From assembly GCA_964019135.1 (NCBI GenBank), contig OZ025253.1, positions 8,995,059-9,059,058 on the forward strand: DNA of 64,000 nt, in the 5' to 3' direction. Every line of letters starts with the position of its first letter. Positions within the stretch are counted from its first letter, which is position 1. The translations under genes and the position numbers were made by a program. Shown piece after piece: positions 58,881-64,000 of this stretch. The notes beneath the pieces were generated by a model. The model was not told where the DNA came from, did no database searches, and was given only the letters and a program-made list of their open reading frames with translations. This DNA comes from Arenicola marina. Taxonomy: Eukaryota > Annelida > Polychaeta > Arenicolidae.

Positions 58881-60879
58881 GTCCAGCGTGGTGGTATGCC
58901 AACTGCTAACCCGCTGCTACCTCTCGGCTATAGTCCCTATAGACAACCCTATAGCGTCAGCCATCGTGGATCGCTACACAGAGATCCATGCACATGATGG
59001 ATTCGAGCGCGGTCTGATATCCCATATAACAGTCAGGATCCACAGTCAGGGATGCGCACAGTATAAACTGACCTTGAGAGATTTTGCCACTAACACGATG
59101 GACTACTTACTGTCCGTAGTATTTCCCTGTTTGGGATAATCCTTGTATGGCAGATTTATAGTAATCCGGCCTCATGTAAGAAAACCGACGGGACCAGCAC
59201 GCAAGTTCTTCATGGAGATTAGGGTGAGCTATCCTCTCTTCCAAAAGGGGGCGCTGCGTCCAAATCCCCACATACGGGTCTTGATCTCACGATCCACGTG
59301 GTCCATTAGGCGCTTTTCGTCCCGCCTCAACAACCGGATACCCGGATGTGTCGCTATAGGGGCATTGGAACGTGAGCGATAATACCGGCTCTATACCACC
59401 GCGGCCATGCGGCGAGCGGACAGTCTACTGACTTCCAGGCGTGTCATCATCAATGACATGGGTGGTGTAGTAGCTGGCATCTGATTTGAGCTATTTGTGT
59501 CCAGTTCAGGTGGCTGTCCTAATTGTGGCGTTTGGCAGTGGTGGCGTCGCGTCTTGAGGCTTGTCTCGTCCAGATTTGGTCAATAAGGGCGGGACAGCCT
59601 GCCTGATGCCAGAACCCTACTGGATAGACATGCTGCACACACCTCCGCCGCAATCCACACCAGGCTGGGGGACTGGCCGCCGTAGTTAAGTTGCGCGGCC
59701 CAGTCCCGCGGTGTGCCCATGCCGCGTGGAGGGGTCGGGTGGTTGGGGGAGAGCGCCGGGGAGGAGAGGGGGTGTGCGGGTGTGGGGGAGGGTGTGGGGG
59801 TGTTGGAGGGAGTATGGGATAGGGTAGGAAGGGACCGGTGGTGATTGGCCAGCTTTACCTCAGCGGAGGCCCCAGAACCGTTATTGGTCTGCTTACAGCG
59901 GACACACCACCCACCCACCCTCCCTCCTCCCTCGTTCTCTCTCTCGTCCCTCCCTTCTCCCCACCTTCTCCCACCAAGTCTGCTACCCTGACCTCCGCCA
60001 GCGAGCCAGACCCTCTCTTCTCTTCAGCCCGCCCACCCCCCCCCCTCACCAACGGCTGTAGACCGCCCTCATCATCCCCTACGATTGACGACCACCCCAC
60101 TCGCCTATGGCTGTGGGGCAGCCCTCTTCCCTTACGGATGAGGACCACCTCGCCTGCCCTACGGCTGTGGGGCACCCCACCGCACGGCTGCCATCCCCCA
60201 GAAGGACAAGACACACACACCTCCTAGACTGGGACGGGGTCTGTCGCGGGATAACGTACGGTGGACCCTAACCATGGTATGGTGTAAGGAGAGGGTGAAG
60301 AGATACACGCGGGGTGTCGGGGAGGTGGGGGGGGGGGGAGGGAGTGACGTCATATGGACCTGGGACTGCGGCGAGGCGCAAGTTAGAGGAGCGTGACATA
60401 ACGGCGGAGAACGGTGGGATGATTGGGGCAGGAGCGGGGTTGGTAGGGAGTTAGTTGCATGTCTCGGGCGGTCTAGAGCAACGCTGACAAAAAACTCAAT
60501 GACTGAGCGAGAACGTCACATGATGTACATGAATATGTATGTATATAGTGAAAACGGGGCACGTCTAAATCGATTTAACGGGCGTAAGATTCCCAATTAA
60601 AAGCGTGAAACCTGGTGGAGGCGATAGGGTGGGGTGACGGTCCTCCTCATCGGGTTACACATAGGATGTATGGGTTTGTGTAGAGGTCATGATAAAGCTG
60701 CCAGGAGGTCGCCATAAAGAAGTGCCTCTTGGACGGATGCGATTAACATGCGTCAAGAAGTTTTGAGTTGTGGTAATGTTTCGTGCATTATTCAGTTTCT
60801 CGCAGTATGGTTCAGCCACGAAAGGACTCTGCAGCGAGCTGGTTTATGAAGCTATCTGAGCTGATGATGAATGAAGCCT
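58881..60879. other. Upstream region of the receptor gene
   Basis: The 5' untranslated region and promoter of the receptor should lie here. No TATA box or initiator could be assigned with confidence. 59700-59830 is G-rich, 59890-60050 is C/T-rich and 60325-60345 is a G-run. Frames on both strands are low-complexity, and the 193-codon plus frame 58558-59139 is antisense to the receptor exon. Confidence 0.45.
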
Positions 60880-62010
60880 TATGACCAAAAGGGCACGACC
60901 CAGAGCGAAGGATCCATATGCCAAAGAGAGTCGCCGGGAGTTGATGACAAAGCTGCCACAGGAAGCTTGCTAAAAAAGAATTATTCTTGAAAGTTGCACA
61001 ATATGTTGCACAAAATTGACGATCATCCTGCCACGGCGAGCCGTTGTGAGCTGAACACGAAGGAAAAATAGGGCTCTATCAAGAGTTGATAAAGAGTTGA
61101 TAAGGCTACCAAAGTGTGCTGTCATGAGCTGATGGTGAAGGTACCAAAGTGTGCTGTCATGAGCTGATGGTGAAACTGCCAAACTGTGCTGTCATGAGCT
61201 GATGGTGAAGGTACCAACGTGTGCTGTCATGAGCTGATGGCGCAGCTACCAAAGTGTGCTGTCAGGAGCTGATGGCAGAGCTACCAAAGTGTGCTGTGAT
61301 GAGCTGATGGTGAAACTGCCAAAGTGTGCTGTCATGAGCTGATGGTGAACCTGCCAAAGTGTGCTGTCATGAGCTGATGGTGAAGCTACCAAAGTGTGCT
61401 GTCAGGAGCTGATGGTGGAGCTGCCAAAGTGTGCTGTCATGTGCTAGTGGAAAAGCTACCAAAGTGTGCTGTCATGAGCTGATGGCAGAGCTACCTAAGT
61501 ATGCTGTTATGTACTGATGGTGAAGGTACAAAAGTGTGCTGTCATGAGCTGATGGTGCAGCTACCAAAGTGTGCTGTCAGGAGCTGATGGTGGAGCTGCC
61601 AAAGTGTGCTGTCATGTGCTAGTGGAAAAGCTACCAAAGTGTGCTGTCATGAGCTGATGGCAGAGCTACCTAAGTATGCTGTTATGTACTGATGGTGAAG
61701 GTACAAAAGTGTGCTGTCGTGAGCTGATGGTGAAGCTACCAAAGTGTGCTGTCATGATCTGATCGTGAAGCTGCCAAAGTGTGCTACCATGAGCTGATGG
61801 TGAAGCTGCCAACGTGTGTTGTCCGAAACTGATGGTGAAGCTACAAAAGTGTGCTGTCGTGAGCTGATGGTGAAGCTACCAAAGTGTGCTGTCATGATCT
61901 GATCGTGAAGCTGCCAAAGTGTGCTACCATGAGCTGATGGCGCAGCTACCAAAGTGTGTTGTCCGAAACTGATGGTAGAGCTACCAAAGTATGCTGGTAT
62001 GAACTGCTGG
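60880..62010. repeat. 35-bp minisatellite, about 26 copies, with 140- and 175-bp blocks
   Basis: AAAGTGTGCTGTCATGAGCT + GATGGTGAAGCTACC repeats every 35 bp (61111, 61146 and onward). The part left of 61080 is diverged. A five-unit block near 61400-61530 is copied at 61575-61705 (offset 175), and a block near 61718-61800 at 61858-61940 (offset 140). Confidence 0.94.
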
Positions 62011-62136
62011 TCTAACTAGCAGTGTTTATATTCGAAGCTGATGGTAGAGGTGACAAGTTTTGATCAATAAACTAACAATCGGACAATGCTATGAGCTAGT
62101 GAATTTCACAACAGGACAATGTGATTTTAAGCGCCC

Positions 62137-62197
62137 CCAGCAGGGTCTAGCAGCCTCCAGCAGGGTCTAGCAGCCTTCAGCAGGGTCAAGCAGGGTC
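62137..62197. repeat. 20-bp tandem repeat, 3 copies
   Basis: CAGCAGGGTCTAGCAGCCTC repeats three times; the third copy is altered. Confidence 0.85.
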
Positions 62198-64000
62198 TTT
62201 CTCACCTATTCCTCTCTTGTACTAGTTGTCTAAATATCTCGCAGTCTTACCGTTGATATGTCTCACCCTGTCTCCAATGCATCTTTTGTTCCAGCTGTCT
62301 CACTATTTGTCTCACCCTGTCGCTCCGCCTCGCTCTAATCATGTCTCGCCGTCGCCCCCCCCCCACCCCCACCCCCCTCTCATCCGCCCCTACTCCCCTA
62401 CTATCCAGGATCACTCGCCTCATCCGTCATGTCATCCGCCAAGTCTCAACATTTCGTCCCCACTTCTGTTTAACGGAATCTCCAACTTTAGATCCCGTTT
62501 GATGTCATTCACTTATCTACCATTCCCGGCTCTCCCTCTCTTTCGCCCTACTCCGCCCCCCCCCCCCCCACCACCCCCACCCACCCTTTCGTTTTCTCCC
62601 GCCTCCTCGTTCGCTCCCAGCCCCCTCTTTCTTTCTCTGCCCGGCGTCGTCCTACCCCCCACCCTCTCTATCTCTAGCCCCCAGCCCAGCCCTTACTCAC
62701 TCAGCCCCTCCCCCTCTCGCCCCCAGCCCAGCCCACCCTCCTGTTACCTCCCGGGCATCGTCTCTGACTCACTCACCCCCTCTCTCTCACCCCCCAGCCC
62801 AGTTCAGCGCCACCATCCCGTTACCTCCCTGATGCCACCCTATTCACCCACACGCCTTCATTAGCAGGCCGTGGAGTACAAACAAAGCCTGGGGGGGAGA
62901 GTTTCTCTGAGTGGGTACTTATCACGCTATACTCCCGCGCCATCCGCCAATCCTCCCACTCACCCACCCTCCCAGGCATTGCCATTGCCCCGATCGAGAC
63001 GTCACTCCGAGGGGTGTTATATAAGGCAAGGCTCCAGGCGTAAGGCCCCGCGATACAACTCTCCGCTAGGTGTCGCTATACGGCGGCTCTCGGCCTCCTC
63101 CTCCTCGCACGCCGCAGCATGGCGCCACCATCGACCGCGGCATGTCCCTCCCCACGCGTCCCGGTCCTTCGTGGGCGGGGGACAGACACTTCGGGCGGCC
63201 TCCATGCTGGATGGCTGGTTGGATGGTCCTCATTGGAGGCAGTGGAATTATACAAAGTCTCGTCCCATCCTATATAAATTATAAATTTGCCACAAGCTGC
63301 AACGTGCATCTTACGGCGGTGTCCCATCAGTGAAGTAAATTGTGTGTCCGGAGGTGCCAGCGTCTCTATTCGGCTTGCGAGGCAATAAACTGGCCTCTGG
63401 ACGGACCGCCGGCGGCTAAATCCTTGGTTGGCATTTTATGAGCAGCGTCTATCGCATACATTCGGTTCAAGGGTTGTTATATAAACCCTTGAACCGAACG
63501 GATGTCCCACTTCTCCTCCCCAGCATCACCGGATGGTCGGTTGGTAAGGACGTTCCTTTATATAAAACAGTTAGGGTTATTCAAACAGTTGGTTCCTCCC
63601 AAAACCGTGTCACGATATATATTTGCTGCATATTAGGGCATGACAAGCGCAAGAAGTATCTATCATTGCCTTAGTTATTGTTGAATTCATTGCCTGGATC
63701 CTTCTTCACCATCCCAAAAATGATGCAGTACACCGGGGAAATACAAACAAATAAGTGACGTACGCAACTTCCAAAAACGATAAGCTGTCCTGCAAAAAAT
63801 ACGTGTAGGTTTAAGTTTACCATGACAATTTTAAGCAAATGTTAAAGTTGCGTTAAATGTGACATTTCATTGTTTAGTCTGACATCCTGCACAGCCTGGG
63901 GATATCAAGGGACTATTTCCCACAAGATACAACAGGACAGTGATGGTAATCACTATCAGAAAGCATAATCCTCATACGTAACCTATATGTATACAGTTCA
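62198..64000. other. No gene recognised; C-rich tract and TATA-like motifs
   Basis: 62330-62850 is C/T-rich, and its 212-codon frame is Pro/Ser low complexity. TATATAA-type motifs stand at about 63022, 63270, 63478 and 63560. The palindrome at 63461-63498 is listed separately. The last 350 bp are AT-leaning unique sequence. Confidence 0.45.
63461..63498. repeat. Perfect 15-bp inverted repeat around GTTATATA
   Basis: TTCGGTTCAAGGGTT (63461-63475) and AACCCTTGAACCGAA (63484-63498) are perfect complements separated by GTTATATA. It could form a hairpin or be a dimeric binding site over a TATA-like core. No flanking element was recognised. Confidence 0.9.

Noticed and set aside
58558-59139. 193-codon plus-strand frame
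   Set aside because: Antisense to the receptor exon; its acidic Asp/Gly part is the complement of the GAT repeat.
61080-62010. CRISPR array
   Set aside because: Repeats are directly adjacent without unique spacers, and the context is eukaryotic.
62226-62864. 212-codon plus frame
   Set aside because: Same reason: C/T-rich tract giving Pro/Ser codons.

Overview
The window looks like non-coding-rich nuclear DNA from an invertebrate metazoan. It has no operons, no bacterial gene packing, tRNA-derived SINEs, small TIR elements, long C-run and G-run tracts and many minisatellites. Only one protein-coding exon can be supported: the first coding exon of a metabotropic-glutamate-receptor-like class C GPCR on the minus strand (58880 down to 58061), ending in a GTAAGG splice donor. 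The sequence does not fix the species. The receptor subtype (closest by eye to the insect mangetout/DmXR branch) also occurs outside arthropods.

The main theme is tandem repetition. At least twenty arrays, mostly unrelated to each other, cover roughly 15 kb of the 64 kb. By position they are: a 73-bp satellite at the left edge (1-365); a degenerate 28-30-bp array (4919-5165); a 51-bp array of about 34 near-identical copies (5910-7642); a 61-67-bp G-rich array (12443-13205) followed by linked 24-bp and 34-bp arrays (13272-13548); 38-bp x3 (13889-13998); 19-bp (19131-19402); an 18-bp CRE-bearing array (22262-22322); 23-bp (23968-24105); ~37-bp (24252-24800); 13-bp G-rich (27397-27668); three stages of one 21-bp family (27818-29215); 14-bp (30561-30720); a nested 11/22/77-bp superfamily (32000-36140); 6/12-bp GACAGT (40962-41158); 25-bp (49015-50165); 23-bp (50378-50600); 24-bp (52690-54432) with a 288-bp higher-order period; 35-bp (60880-62010); and 20-bp x3 (62137-62197). 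Several show higher-order structure. Most long open frames in the window are by-products of these arrays, whose units happen to lack stop codons.

Between the arrays lie dispersed elements. There are at least four tRNA-derived SINE families, and one copy has a perfect 12-bp target-site duplication (3528-3539 and 3779-3790). There is a 1.65-kb TIR element at 54995-56646 carrying subterminal copies of its end motif and a nested hAT-like MITE; a second copy of that MITE lies at 19694-19870. A ~340-bp cassette occurs twice in inverted orientation about 25 kb apart (4476-4812 and 29798-30137). It carries a TATA-like box, an acceptor-like site, and a strong Kozak ATG followed three codons later by a perfect GTAAGT donor. 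It is the least explained non-tandem structure here.

The left ~58 kb probably includes, at least near its right end, the long first intron of the receptor gene, because no further receptor exon was recognised to the left. The right 5 kb (58881-64000) is upstream of the receptor start and holds the 35-bp array, pyrimidine-rich tracts and a cluster of TATA-like motifs.
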